The translations under genes and the position numbers were made by a program. Shown piece by piece: positions 10,880 through 21,850 of a stretch of 64,000 bases of DNA. Position 1 is the stretch's first letter. Every line of letters begins with the position of its first letter. The notes beneath the pieces were generated by a model. It was not told where the DNA came from and made no database searches. It saw only the letters and a program-made list of their open reading frames with translations. Origin of the DNA: Plantago ovata (taxonomy: Eukaryota; Streptophyta; Magnoliopsida; Lamiales; Plantaginaceae); the NCBI GenBank assembly GCA_028274465.1, contig CM051455.1:121183462-121247461 (forward strand), in the 5' to 3' direction.

Positions 10880-12162
10880 TTCTAATTTCCTAAGGAGAAA
10901 TAATATAGAACGAAAATAATAAATCAACTATTGAAATATTATTTCTAAATACACAGTCAACATAATTAAACAACAAGGTCCTTTAGCTGTTTAGCTCCCA
11001 CTATTTTCACATATGCTTGCCCTCACAACAAACATACGGGTAATGTCCAACAAGTTACCGTAGTGGCCAAGATCCAAATCCATACTATGCTATACTCCAA
11101 CGGGGGCTGGTCGCATAGCATAATATGACCGGTAGGACTATCCAATTGCGTCACGCAACTCTTGGTTGTTAAATCTAATTTAACCCGATGCCCTACATAT
11201 TGTACCTATCGAGGTCGCTAGATACAATATGCAGTAAGTCATAACCATAGGCTTACTCTAATCTGACGATCACTGCGAGTCTGTAAGACGAGGTCGCCAA
11301 TACAAGAAAACGAAAGTTCAGAATTAAAGCATCCTATGGAAAGCATCTCAGAAATACATACAAATATATATTTTTGTACTTATATTGGTTGGGGCTTGTC
11401 GCTTGAGGGTTGTTATCAATCATCTACAAACAAATAAGGGCGCCGCCTACCCATCATGCATGAGCGGTCTACACGTAATGAATGCCGCCTATCCATTCTA
11501 GTTCTAAACGCGGTCAAGCACATAATGGGTGCCGCCTACCCATACATAAATATGCGGTCCGACATATAAGAGGGCGCCACCTACCCTCGCATGCATAGCT
11601 GTCGAACGGAATGTAAAATACTTGGTATTTAAACATGCATTGTCAAACAATAGCATATTGAGCATACGAAACAAGTAGTAGCCTATGTGGATGCCAAATG
11701 ACTTCATAATTTCATTATGAAAATTATAATCCCATACTTATAATCTCTATGAAATAATAGAAAAATTGGACTAGATTGAAAAATCGAAAATTCTATTGAC
11801 CAAGTAGCAATTTTCGAAAACCCGAAGGACTTAATTGTAATTTTTGAAACCTTGGAGGTGTTAAATCTAAAATTCAAAAGTAGAAGGACTAATTTGCAAT
11901 AAACAATAAATTGATAAATTACAAATAAGCCCTTTAACTTTATACTAATTAAATTTAGTATAATTAGTCACGGGTACGACGCTTGCGGCACACAGGCGGC
12001 CCCGGTCAAAATATATATATATAAAAAAAATTGAAAAATATAAATTCTAAATTTATATAAAAAACAAAACTTTTGAAAATCGAATTAATCATAGAATCAA
12101 TTGCATCCACATATCTACAAAATAATACAATATATATACTTATATACGTAATCAATTAACCT
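10880..12162 (-). other. untranslated leader of copia A
   Basis: About 1.3 kb between the primer-binding site and the gag ATG with no supported coding frame. It is collinear with the leader of copia B, apart from the GC-rich block and the Mutator-like insertion there. It contains the four-hairpin array at 11434-11600 and a short GC-rich stretch at 11968-12002 that corresponds to the expanded ~320-bp GC block of copia B. Confidence 0.85.
11434..11600 (-). repeat. tandem hairpin array in copia A leader
   Basis: Four imperfect tandem units, each with a GACCGC-like start and a short inverted repeat around AGGYGRC. Hairpins lie at 11569-11587, 11524-11542, 11476-11496 and 11434-11452, in RNA order on the minus strand. 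Stem arms are GAGGG/CCCTC, ATGGGT/ACCCAT, AATGGAT/ATTCATT (one G-U pair) and GGG/CCC. The same four units occur in copia B at 37616-37785. Confidence 0.85.
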
Positions 12163-12176
12163 GGCTCTGATACCAC
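12163..12176 (-). promoter_or_regulatory. primer-binding site of copia A (initiator tRNA-Met)
   Basis: On the minus strand GTGGTATCAGAGCC follows the LTR end TCTTACA directly. TGGTATCAGAGC is the standard plant copia site complementary to the 3' end of initiator tRNA-Met. Confidence 0.93.
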
Positions 12177-13877
12177 TGTAAGAAAATACGGTCAGAGTTA
12201 CCCCTAGGGTACGCAGCGGAATTTCAAATATTTTCTTAACATACAGGTTAATTGATTATGTATATGTCGTATATATATAAACACGTCAATTAGAAGACTA
12301 CCTTACTTCCAAAGCAGCTTCCAAGTCTTCGTAATATTCCTGTGTATCATCTCCTTCGTCGAAGTCGAAGATATCTGCAATACTCTGATTATCTACAAGA
12401 CAATAAGAGTTAGTTTCCAGCTCCTAGAACCTCAACATTGGTATCCACGGATGAACAGCCTATCGGAAGAATGTTAGGATATTCTTTGTGTGACCAAGAA
12501 GACGGGGCGGCGATTCCTCCGGCAGAGGTGGCGCGCGCGTGTAGGCTATATAGAGGAGGGGAGAGCTTTTTATTTTCTCTAAAAAAACTGGGTATTGAAC
12601 TGTGTGTGTAAAACTATGTTCAAAAACTCTCTAATAGTCTACTATATATAGTAGTCAATAGAAGCCTAAAGCATAAGCAATTAGACTACGTAAAGGAATA
12701 AGAATCTAATTCTTATCGCACTAGAAAACCAATATCAAGTCTAGATTCATTCCCAATCATATTAAAACTCAATCAGGAAAATCTAACTTATCCCTTGGAC
12801 TTCTAATAGAGGAAGGAGTCGAACTCCTTCCCCTATCTCATCTATGCGCGTGCGCGCGCCTGTCCTACGGGAGATAGGTGGGTCCCAATTTTGGGACCCA
12901 CTTATAGTTCTAAGGCAATTCAAACTCCAAGTAGATTTTGCCCAAGTGCATATGTTAATTCTAAATTAACATTTTCGTTCAAATCAAACATCTATTATAT
13001 TTCCAAAATATAATTTTTAATTGTATTTACATAAAATACAATTAATTAGCCAATTCAATTAATAATTCCAAATCATTAATTGAGCCACCAAATATTATAA
13101 TTAATTCCAAATCAATTATAATCCATCAATCACAATTAATTCCAAATTAATTGCGATTCCATCTTCAAGGATATTCTGATAAGTTGAATCACCACATAGT
13201 GTGACCCATAGGGCCTTATCGTATTAAGCAAGTCCTAGACTAGGCAACATGGAATTCCTAGACGGTTCCATTTGCAATATTAATACATGAGGACGTTTGA
13301 GAGGTTTCTCAAAGCAAACCCTTTCGTTGCGAAGTCTGTTGCACTCAACGCGACGATGGTAACGTCCCTTCATCTGACTTGCTCGAATGCATCTAGGATC
13401 GATGAAGTGTCTATCCCAATAATACATCCACGGGCGTCTCAGGGAGTTGCTTGGTTACTAAGATATACTTATGGCCATCATAATATATCAACGCACTGGC
13501 CAGTGACTTTACCAACACAACTATGCAGACTATGAGCAGTACTCTCCTGTGCTACACTTGAGAGATGAATCCTTCACAAAATCACTTATCATCCCCATTT
13601 GTATGTAGCCATAATCTTGGATCGTGTCTTAGGTCAACTGCTTATTCAGAGCTGACATCGACGGGTCCACCAAGGATACGGGGCAACAAATGTGATGATA
13701 AAGTCCTGTAAGTCCAAAGGACGACTGGCATCACTTCGACAACTTACCGGTTCCCATAGACACTTCGGTGTAGAGTATACATCGATGGGAGTGTCCGGTG
13801 GGTACTTCCATTGTTCGATAATCCTTCTTCGAACAACTATGCGCAGTTATGGGAACGTTTCTCGATTGTCCAACAAT
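12177..13877 (-). repeat. 5' LTR of copia A, truncated at the gap
   Basis: Starts TGTAAGAAAATACGG beside the primer-binding site and is collinear with 4945-6389 plus the ~279 bp missing there. It ends at 13877 in GTCCAACAAT, which corresponds to about 6389 in the 3' LTR, so about 384 bp of LTR are missing behind the Ns. Confidence 0.92.
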
Positions 13878-13977
13878 NNNNNNNNNNNNNNNNNNNNNNN
13901 NNNNNNNNNNNNNNNNNNNNNNNNNNNNNNNNNNNNNNNNNNNNNNNNNNNNNNNNNNNNNNNNNNNNNNNNNNNNN
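13878..13977. other. assembly gap of 100 N
   Basis: Exactly 100 Ns, the usual placeholder for a gap of unknown size. The two sides belong to different retrotransposons: the copia A LTR on the left and a SIRE-like gag on the right. The gap therefore hides at least two truncated element ends. Any reading frame crossing it is an artefact. Confidence 0.98.
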
Positions 13978-14428
13978 TAGCACCTTGCTTAAAGTTTTGA
14001 AACTTCAGCTTAAGTACTTCAAGTTTCTTTTCCTTGGTCTTGTCAGATCCAGCACAAAGATCTTGAACCATTTTCCAAGCTTCCTTAGCAGTCTTGGCAC
14101 CCCACAGTTTGCACTGTATGGTATCCGGAGTTGATCTGATGATGATATTTCTTGCTTGGCCATCAAGACGGAATCTCTTAGCTTCGTCAGAAGTCCATTC
14201 CTCTCTTGGTTTTGGCACAACAGTATCTGAAGGTTCGCCTTGGATGGTTTCCTTTCCAGCTTCAGTGGTTCTATGAGGGAAACTCCTTTCAACCTTGGTG
14301 ATCTTGATAGGTCCATCATTAATGACGGTGACCATCTCATCACTAATCGCCTCAAGATGTAACATCATGTTGTTTCGCCATTTCTCGTAATTTTCCAGCT
14401 TCAGCAAGGGAGCATCTCCTAAAGACAT
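13978..14428 (-). pseudogene. SIRE-like gag, N-terminal part
   Basis: About 150 residues of a UBN2/DUF4219-type gag. It opens MSLGDAPLLKLENYEKWRNN (substrate-binding-like N terminus with the conserved YxxWR), has DEAKRFRLDGQARNIIIRST, then the WGAKTAKEAWKMVQDLC motif and KLEVLKLKFQNFKQG. The frame is open up to the N gap, so this end could be intact; the rest cannot be judged. It lies ~100 bp downstream of the primer-binding site, the normal spacing for this lineage. Confidence 0.85.
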
Positions 14429-14526
14429 CCTGTCAGCAAAGCACTACCAAACTGATCAAGTGAAAGAGATTTACGGAAAGCACTTAAGGGGATCTAGGTT
14501 CAGTGCAGAAGGCTAAAGAACCTCCT

Positions 14527-14540
14527 GCTCTGATACCACT
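14527..14540 (-). promoter_or_regulatory. primer-binding site of SIRE-like element
   Basis: The minus strand reads AGTGGTATCAGAGC next to the LTR end GGGACCAACA, complementary to initiator tRNA-Met. Confidence 0.9.
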
Positions 14541-16065
14541 TGTTGGTCCCTTTAAACAACAAGAAAAGACTAGAGGGGGGGGTGAATAGTCTTTTCAAAC
14601 TTTTGTCGTTTAAAACTTTCTCAGCAAGTACTTGTTACTTTTCAGTAATGAGATTGCTGATACTTAACTTTCTCAGCAAGCGTAAGTTACTTTACAGTAG
14701 CTTGGTTTGCTGATACTTAAAATCAGAGAGCGGAAGTCTTTGAAACAATAAGTGCTTTTTCAGCAAGTAAAGTGTTTCAGCAAGTGATGTGAGTGACTGC
14801 GTACAAACAGATATAAATTTGCTGAAAGCTAAATGCAGTAAGTAAATCACACAAACGCTTTTAGAGTGGTATCTGAGAGTGGCGTAATCTCCCAACTAAT
14901 CCACTTTGTCCTTTCTAGGACTGAATCCACTAAGATATGATTGAGGTTCCTTACAATCTCCTATCTAAAGCGATTCAACAGAAACCAAAGCACACTTGCT
15001 TTGTCTCCAACCTAAACTAGAGAACTCAACCTTGTTCTCCACCAAACTTGGTACTTTTAATCAGCAAAACTATGCTTGATTAAGTTCCCCCTGAATATCA
15101 CGCCTGAAAGGGTGTATTTTCAGTTAGAGAATTTTGGGGTGAGATAACTTAATTATAACTTATTCAGTTACAACAAGTAATCTAAGAAACACAACTTGGA
15201 ATACTTTGCAGTAAACAAGTTTGATTGTTTCTGGTGTCAAGACTTGTTCTTGTTCGAAAGAAAGAACACTTAACTAATTTCTTAGCCGAGTTTGTTCTAC
15301 TTCTTCACAAGTAGCTTTTTCAAGCTTTAAGTCTTGGAAAGGATCAATGGCAGTAAGAGTGTTTGAAGGTTTGTGAATTTTTAGCACAAGTGAGAGTTTG
15401 ATCACGTTGTTGACACACTTCAACTCTTTGCCGGATGACCTCTATTTATAGTGCAAGTAAGGAGCCGTTTGAATTTCAAATCCTAAGGCTTTTGTTCCTT
15501 AACATGTCACTATCTTGCTTTTGTACTTTCAGCAGCAACCTTTGTTTGTCTTCTAGTCTTTATGTCCTTCGCGCTTTGCATTAAATGCACCTTTGAATAG
15601 AATTCAAACAGTAACAATGGAGCGCAAAATCACGTTCATTCAGCAAGAGGTCACATATGTTCATCAGCAAGTGTTTATTCTCAGTTTCAGCAAGCACAAC
15701 CTACTCTGTCTTTCAGATTTTCACTTATGCAATGCTGTTACTGAAAATTTCACTTTCTGAGCAACACGTGCATTACCAGTCTTCAAGTCTTCAAGTCTTC
15801 AAGTCTTCAGATCTTCAAAAGTCTTCAAGATTCTGACCGGTTTCTTATTTGCTTCAATAATTTGTTTATAATAAACAAAATACATCTTCAGCAAATGCTT
15901 CAATAGGTCATTTTCTTTTCAGAAAATAAGTTACATCAAAGCTAAGCATCAATAAGATATTTTCTTTTCAGAAAATAAAATACATCATACGCTAAAGTGT
16001 CAATAGATTAATTTCTTTTCAGAAATTAAAGTACGTCATCCACCAGGATAAAAACTTATCTAACA
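14541..16065 (-). repeat. 5' LTR of SIRE-like element
   Basis: 1525 bp. On the minus strand it starts TGTTAGATAAGTTTTTATCC and ends GGGACCAACA, so the ends are TGTT...AACA. It contains short TCAGCAAG/CTTGCTGA-rich repeats and a run of CTTCAAGT units at about 15780-15830. Open frames inside are not supported as genes. Confidence 0.88.
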
Positions 16066-16609
16066 CCTATCTAAGTCATCAGCAAACGTTCCTCTTTTAC
16101 AATGTCCTTTAAAAATTCTAAAATCCTATGGACCTCAAGAGTACTAGTTACTGGACTGTTCTTAATTTAGCATGGTTAATTGCTCATCAAAATTACAAGT
16201 TTCCTAACAATTTAGCTAATAACTCTACACGTATTGTTGCCACTATACTAATGGTCAATGGATTAATAATTGGTAAACTTCATGAGTAAAAATAGAAGTG
16301 TGGTCGAATAATTGTTTTATTTAATATTGTTAGTTAATTAATTGTATCATTCTATTTTTAATAATTATATTTTTGATATTACGATCAATATAATAAATTG
16401 AACCGCGACTAACGTACTATAATAACTTCACATCATTTATTTTATTTGTACGTACATTTGTTTTGTAATTTCAAATAGTAAATTCATTTTTAACTATATT
16501 TAATTCAAAATTTAGGGGGCGTTACAATGACGACCTGCAAAGTGCCGCTGGCACTCAAAAGTATGTAAAATTGTTCTTAAAATATGATCTGTATCTATGT
16601 TTGTGTTAC
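16066..16609. other. AT-rich stretch, nothing recognised
   Basis: Low-complexity AT-rich DNA between the SIRE-like LTR and the first Mutator-like element. No coding, RNA or repeat feature is supported. Confidence 0.6.
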
Positions 16610-16849
16610 ATAACTGAAGGGTCCATTGATTTTTAATACCTTACTAGTGACCCTAATAACAAAAAGAACATCCTTATGCACACAATTACATTTTAATCCA
16701 AAATCAACACAAATTCATTATTCCAAAATTTGATTTTGAATAATTCAAACAGCCTTTAGTGTTTTAAAATATAAAAAGGACAAAAATATTTATTTTTTCC
16801 TTTTCTTTTTTTTTTTCTTTTTCCTTTTCTCTTTATTTTTCACTTCTTC

Positions 16850-17270
16850 TTCATCCCCGGTACCAATTCCGGTACCGGAGGTAGCTCCGGCAACCGGAGC
16901 AAACATGCTCCGATCGGAGTATGTTTTCCGATTGGAGCATGTTTGCTCCGATCTGGAGCATTGAATCTCCAGACCGGAGCATGTTTTGCTCCAATCTGGA
17001 GCTTCAAAGCTCCAGATCGATCTGGAGCTTCAAAGCTCCACATCGAAGAGCCGATCTGGAACTCTCCGATTTGGAGCGATCTGGAGCTTCAAAGCTCCAC
17101 ATCGAAGAGCCGATCTGGAACTCTCCGATTTGGAGCTTTGAAGCTCCAGAGCGGAGCAAAACATGCTCCGGTTTGGAGCGTCAAAGCTCCATTTTTTCTC
17201 CCCGATCTGGAGTTTCGAAACTCCAGATCGGAGTTTTGAATACTACGGCACCAGATTTCGGTGTCGGAGT
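16850..17270. repeat. GGAGC/GCTCC palindromic array of outer element
   Basis: Dense alternation of GCTCC and GGAGC, usually as CTCCGATCTGGAG-like near-palindromes with spacers such as TTCAAAG. It includes a tandem duplication of about 58 bp (GATCTGGAGCTTCAAAGC...GATTTGGAGC) near 17020-17140. Open frames here on both strands are repeat products. A pyrimidine tract (about 16795-16855) lies before it and a purine tract (17277-17365) after it. Confidence 0.85.
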
Positions 17271-17383
17271 TTGTGAAGAAGAAGAAGAGTGAGAAAAAAG
17301 AAGAAAAAAAAAAGAAAAGAAAAAGTAAAAGGAAAATGTACAAAAAAGAAAAATAAAAGTATAAAATGTAAGGGTTGTTTGGA

Positions 17384-18426
17384 GGGCAAATTACATTTGG
17401 TACCCCTGCTATTTTCCGCTATTACAGATTAGTCCATCTATATTTTTTATTACGTAATCCTCCCTTGCTATATAAAACTAATTACAGATTAACCCACGAA
17501 TTTGACTTTCTGCGCTCTAAGGCCTGGAAATGACATTTTCGCCCCTGCCGGAATTTCTAATTCTAAAAAATGCCAAACAACATTAAGTTTTGATTATTAC
17601 AAATTTACCCTAAATATTTTAATTTTACAATATTAACACAAACTAATTATAAATTAACCCATGTAATATAATATAATTCAAAATAGTCTACAAAATTATT
17701 TTAAAACAAAACCCTAGAAAAATTAAATTTCAAAATCAGTCCCAAATAATTTTCTTTTTTTTTCTTTCTGTTTTTCTTTATTTCCTTTTTCCTATTTCTC
17801 TTTTCTTCCTTCTTTCTTTCTTTTCTCATTTTTTTTTTTTATTTTAAATCCAACTCCGGTACCGGAGCTGCACAGCTCCGATCGGAGCTGTGTAAAGCTC
17901 CGTTTGGAGCTTAACAGAGCTCCAAATCGGAGTTGTGCAAAGCTCCAATCGGAGCTGTGTTAAGCTCCGATTGGAGCTTAACATAGATCCAATCGGAGCT
18001 GTGTCACAGATCCAATCGGAGCTGTGACACAGCTCCGATTGGATCTGTGTTAAGCTCCAATCGGAGCTTAACACAGCTCCGATTGGAGCTTTGCACAGCT
18101 CCAATCGGAGCTGCACAGCTCCGATCGGAGCTGTGTAACTCCGGTACCGGAGTTGGAATTAAAAAAAAGTAAAAATAAAAATGAGAAAAGAAAGAAAGAA
18201 GGAAGAAAAGAGAAATAGGAAAAGGAAATAAAGAAAAACAGAAAAAAAAAAAAGGAAAAGGAAAAATTAAATAGTTAAGGCCCTGTTTGGATGTTAACTT
18301 TGAAGGAGAGAGAGAATGCCGGAGTCAACATCGGACGGTGACTTGGGTTTTTTTTGTAATTTTCCGCAATAGATGGACTAGGATGAAAAGTAGCTGTTTA
18401 GTGGGGGTATCAAAAGTAATTATGTC
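17384..18426. mobile_element. Mutator-like foldback element, inner, 9-bp target duplication
   Basis: Flanked by a perfect 9-bp direct repeat TTGTTTGGA (17375-17383 and 18427-18435), the target-duplication size of Mutator-like elements. Ends are related inverted repeats: GGGCAAATTACATTTGGTACC on the left, and GACATAATTACTTTTGATACC when the right end is read inward. The inside is a large inverted repeat: pyrimidine tract, CTCCGGTACCGGAG, palindrome array (17860-18150), CTCCGGTACCGGAG, purine tract. The purine tract is nearly the exact complement of the pyrimidine tract. No transposase gene. The same family occurs at 36353-37496. Confidence 0.85.
17860..18150. repeat. AGCTCCNATNGGAGCT palindrome array
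   Basis: About a dozen 16-bp near-palindromic cores of the form AGCTCCRATYGGAGCT, separated mostly by 6-base spacers of a few types (GTGTTA, TAACAC, TTGCAC, GTGCAA). The array is bounded by CTCCGGTACCGGAG at both ends and is itself roughly symmetric about position 18010. Confidence 0.92.
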
Positions 18427-18644
18427 TTGTTTGGATTCATCAAATTTGAATTTTGGAATATTCAATGTGTGTTGAATTTTGACTAAAATGTAACTCTGTG
18501 CACATGGAGGTCTTTTTGATAAAGGGGTCTAAACTGAATATTAGCAGATCAAGGGCTCAGATTTCCGCTGCATGTTTTGGTGATTGAGGTTTGTAATCGT
18601 ATGCATGCCTCGCCAAGCCAATTGGGGCCAAATGCTCACAGGAT

Positions 18645-20225
18645 ATGATTGTTTGTTTCATCTTGTGTGCAAAATTTTACAACATTCCTGTGACAACTGA
18701 GTACTTTTTCAGCCTGTTTGAAGTCCATCCCAGTCCTTCTAAGGGTATGTATTTCAGTGCACGCAAGAGGCTTGGGTTTCTGACGGCTATGCCTAGGGCC
18801 CGCCATGGATGGAGGACGAAATTCTTTTTCATACGGCCACTGAAAGTGTCTTGGAATTGCCTTACTGAGTGGAGTAAAACACTTTTAATGCCTTCGTCCA
18901 ATGATTTGTTGGCTAAATATGCAATCAACATGGGTGTAACAAAACATCAATTTAAGATGGCGGAGCTATTACAGAAGGAGATTCTCGTGCAAGGGAATAT
19001 CGAACCTGGAACCTCATCGCCTGAACTGACATTTCGTGAGTACTTATTTCACCTTTTAAGTTCATAAGTATAAGCTCTTTTCTTCAGTAGCGTTTTTTTT
19101 TTTCTTTCTCATATCTTGTTTTTAATGGTTAGTAAATTCCTTCAACAGAGTCCGTGATGAACATGATCAAGTCCACTGCTCGTGCGATCACCAAGGAGCC
19201 ATAGACCTCTTCCAGCAGCTCCCAACAATCGCTATATTGTCCGTCTGAAACTGATGAGCCTCTTGGAAAGGATTTCTCAGTCTCTTCCGAGAATAGTACT
19301 CCTCTGAATGTACTCTTTCATAAGCGGAAAGAGAATCAAACTGATAATCCTTTAGAGTCAGCTATGACTATTGACCCTGATCAGCCTCTACCTTCTCCTC
19401 TGCTTGCAATGACAAAGGTTTGTAGTAACTTGCTAATTTTATTTTTGGGGCTCTAATGGATTGCTGCCTCATCTGCATATCGAAGCCCTTCGTCTTTTTT
19501 CTTTTTTTTTTTCTCTTTTTTAAATTATATTTACCAATCTCTACACTACTGACTGCTAGGTTTTAGAGTCGATGTATGTCCAAAAAGAATGCTATGAGAA
19601 GTTAGAGATGGAGAATCAGGGACTCACTTCAAAGCTCACATTTACCAAGTCCCAAGTTGAACAACTTGAGAAAGAACTCGAGCATGTCAGAAATGCTGGC
19701 CATCAGAAGTCAAAGGAGGAGCTGCAAAAAGTCAGTTCAGAGCTCACAGTTACTAGGTCCCGAGTTGAAGAGCTTGAGCAAGAACTCAAGCTATCTGAAG
19801 CTAAGTTAGTCCAGTCGGAAGTGATGAACTCCAGGACTAGGGAAGATGTGAAAAAGTTACAGAAAAGAGTAAATAGTCTCAAGTCTGTCTCAGTTCAAGA
19901 TAGTGACGAGATCAAAAGAGAGTTAATCAATGAATACAAATCCTCTGATGTGTTCCGGGAGAGCTGTGAAAGGATGAAGAAGGACGCGGTGAAGGATTAT
20001 AAAGAATCGCAAGAATACTCTAACAGCCTTCATCGGGCAATGGAAAACGCAGTCCAGAAGTACAAGTTATCCCCTGAGTTTCAGAGTTTCAGAATTTCCG
20101 TGATAACACTAGGAAAGAAGCTATCAAGGTATATACAGAGTCAAGCGATTTCTACACTGCAGTACAGGAGGAATCAGTCAAACATTATCACAATGGCTTT
20201 GAAGGATGTAAATTCCAATTCTTGA
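18645..20225 (+). pseudogene. gag-like coiled-coil protein gene, copy 1 (At3g60930-like), broken
   Basis: Exon-like blocks: up to 19035 (donor GTGAGT), 19149 to about 19417 (donor GTTTGT), 19560 onward. The first block encodes EYFFSLFEVHPSPSKGMYFSARKR and HGWRTKFFFI, the gag-like domain of plant proteins of the At3g60930 type, probably of transposon origin. Later blocks encode a heptad-rich coiled coil (LTFTKSQVEQLEKELEHV, VEELEQELKLSEAKL) and a conserved Lys-rich tail (DEIKRELINEYKSSDVFRE, MKKDAVKDYKESQEY). An in-frame TAG ends the second exon early (CCATAG, where copy 2 has CCAGAA), and a short duplication near 20085 shifts the frame after LSPEF. Not functional as it stands. Copy 2 lies at 26027-27489. 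Confidence 0.7.
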
Positions 20226-20299
20226 ACAAGTGCATGGTGCTGGTGGTTCTACTTCTACATCTGCTCGGAAAATGAAGCCTATAAAAATTGATATATGAC

Positions 20300-21130
20300 A
20301 TTTGTTTTTTGTTTTTGGACTTCAAACAATTGATGATGTTTTGCTTTGCTGTCATCTCTATCTATATATCTGTTCACCTGTGCTGTGTTACTTAACCACA
20401 GTTCAAGGGCAAAGCCTACTTGTACTACTCTTTTTAACGATAATTTCAGAAATGCACCTGTAGTATCGCAATTTTAGAGATGAACACTACGCTCTCGCAA
20501 TATATGCATCGCATTTCTCATTTAGTGCAATAAAACATGTTAAGTGCACAAATCATAAACTTAATTGATGGCTGATAACTAAACCATTATAAACCAGAAT
20601 GTTCAAATCGATCTCTCGTAGGAACTAGTAGCAACCAAATCTATGAAAATTTCACAAATCGGTGAGGCATAATGCAAATACTGATCATAGTTCTCGATCT
20701 ACTTCTACAAACGTATGATCAGATGAAGAAATTGTACAAGCTTGGAAGCTAATCGTATCTTGTAGAGCAAGGTTTTACTAATAGTTCTACTTCTACAAAC
20801 ACAAATAAATCTCAGACATCTACCAAATGTATGAAAGGTTCACAAATCGATGATAAATTATGAGAAGCAATACAAATACTGAAGGCATGTATAGAAAAAA
20901 GTCATCCGGTGAAGAAACAGTAAGAACCTGCAGGAAGCCAATTATATCCCGAACAAGAGAACGAACTAGGGTAATTGATAGTTAACTCTACATGCGCAAA
21001 TCAATCTCATGTAGTAACCAAGTCTGTGAAAAGTTGACCAAATCGATGACAAATAATGTGAAGAAACGGGCGTGCAACCTAGCTGGAACCTGATTCTGGA
21101 AATGAAAATCAGCTTAGCCTAGCAACCAAT
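20300..21130. repeat. duplicated non-coding block, copy 1
   Basis: 20440-21130 is collinear with 25245-26030 (shared landmarks: TTTCAGAAATGCACCTG, CATGTTAAGTGCAC, AACTTAATTGATGGCTGATAAC). It consists of degenerate ~170-190-bp units, each with a GAAGAAAYGGTAC-ACCTGGAAGC segment (near 20720, 20905 and 21050). On the minus strand each gives a CAG/GTTTGT-like donor site, so these may be multiplied untranslated exons of a former F-box gene. Confidence 0.6.
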
Positions 21131-21499
21131 TTACAAATCGATGAACTGGTTAACTAAATTGATGAGAAATACATACATACGGAACAAACCTGGGAGCTAG
21201 CTGATTGTACGTCTACAAACAGGTGTTGGTTACAGAAATGGAAATGGATCGATCAGAGGAATCAAACACCGCCGAAGTTGTGAGCAAAACAACGTTCATC
21301 AGCAACAGCTAAGCACGACAGATAAACCAATATGAACGCCGTTAACAACATATAAATGGCGCATGATTTCCATACACGAAGAACTCCTTGTTCTTGTCGG
21401 TCACTTTATCTGGATCGCAAGGTTTGCGCATCAAAACTATCGCAAGATTGCACATCAAAACTATTTATGTATTCTTCTAAATGTTCATCTATAAGTTAT

Positions 21500-21850
21500 A
21501 TTATAACATCACAGCGTACATTAAGATACTAAGGTGGCGTCCAACTCTAGTATAGTAGACATCTGTCTTTGGACGTCACATAAGTGTAGAAATTACCATA
21601 TCTGAATTGGACACTTTCCAGGCCTCAAGGAACAAGATGTATATATATATCCTGTCCATATATTTTCTTATCAAACATCTATGTCCTAATATTCAGGTCT
21701 AAATGCCCCCAGTGTCTGTGAAGGTCCATCTGCAGTACTCCTAGTCTTTTGATAGGATACAAGTTCAAACTCGACCTTACTAGGCAAGCAGGACAATATG
21801 TTACTTAAGACAGATCATGCAAATATGTAGTTATAATACTTGTACCTCTA
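21500..21850 (-). pseudogene. F-box/LRR gene fragment, copy 1
   Basis: The minus strand is collinear with the F-box exon at 24880-25279 (shared GACAAGATGTTACTTAA-, TTTTGATAGGATACAAG- and GGTGGCGTCCAA-type blocks) but is full of stops and small indels, so no frame survives. It is the second remnant of the same F-box/LRR gene family in this duplicated block. Confidence 0.6.

Larger units (their letters stand above)
4945..13877 (-). mobile_element. Ty1/copia retrotransposon A, right end lost in assembly gap
   Basis: Minus-strand element with 3' LTR 4945-6773, polypurine tract 6774-6786, RNase H/RT/integrase/protease/gag from about 6788 up to 10879, a ~1.3-kb untranslated leader, primer-binding site 12163-12176 and 5' LTR from 12177. 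The 5' LTR stops at 13877 at the N run, about 380 bp before its expected end. The left target-site sequence is GATGT (4940-4944); its partner is not visible. Several nonsense and frameshift lesions and two lost catalytic residues make it inactive. Visible differences between its two LTRs (a few per cent) make it clearly older than copia B. Confidence 0.92.
13978..16065 (-). mobile_element. SIRE/Maximus-like copia element, 5' end only
   Basis: Minus-strand element with 5' LTR 14541-16065, primer-binding site 14527-14539 and the start of gag from 14428 down to the gap at 13977. Everything downstream (rest of gag, pol, 3' LTR) is missing. The candidate target-site sequence beside the LTR is CCTAT (16066-16070); its partner is not in the window. 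Confidence 0.85.
16610..18560. mobile_element. Mutator-like foldback element, outer (split by the inner one)
   Basis: The sequences at about 16660-16760 and 18436-18520 are inverted copies of each other: TTACATTTTAATCCAAAATC on the left against ACATTTTAGTCAAAATTC on the complementary right side, followed on both sides by an ATTCCAAAATTT-type block and then CCAAACA. Between them lie a pyrimidine tract, a GGAGC/GCTCC palindrome-rich array (16850-17270) and a purine tract, mirroring the inner element. The inner element (17384-18426) sits near the right terminal repeat with its own 9-bp target duplication. Exact outer ends are uncertain by tens of bases. No transposase is encoded. Confidence 0.65.

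Noticed and set aside
12163-12176. tRNA gene near the GGCTCTGATACCA match
   Set aside because: It is only the primer-binding site complementary to a tRNA 3' end; no cloverleaf or A/B boxes surround it.
13692-14428. Open frames running across the N run (13692-14000, 13811-14134, 13847-14428)
   Set aside because: They cross an assembly gap and join two different retrotransposons; only the gag part from 14428 to 13978 is real coding sequence.
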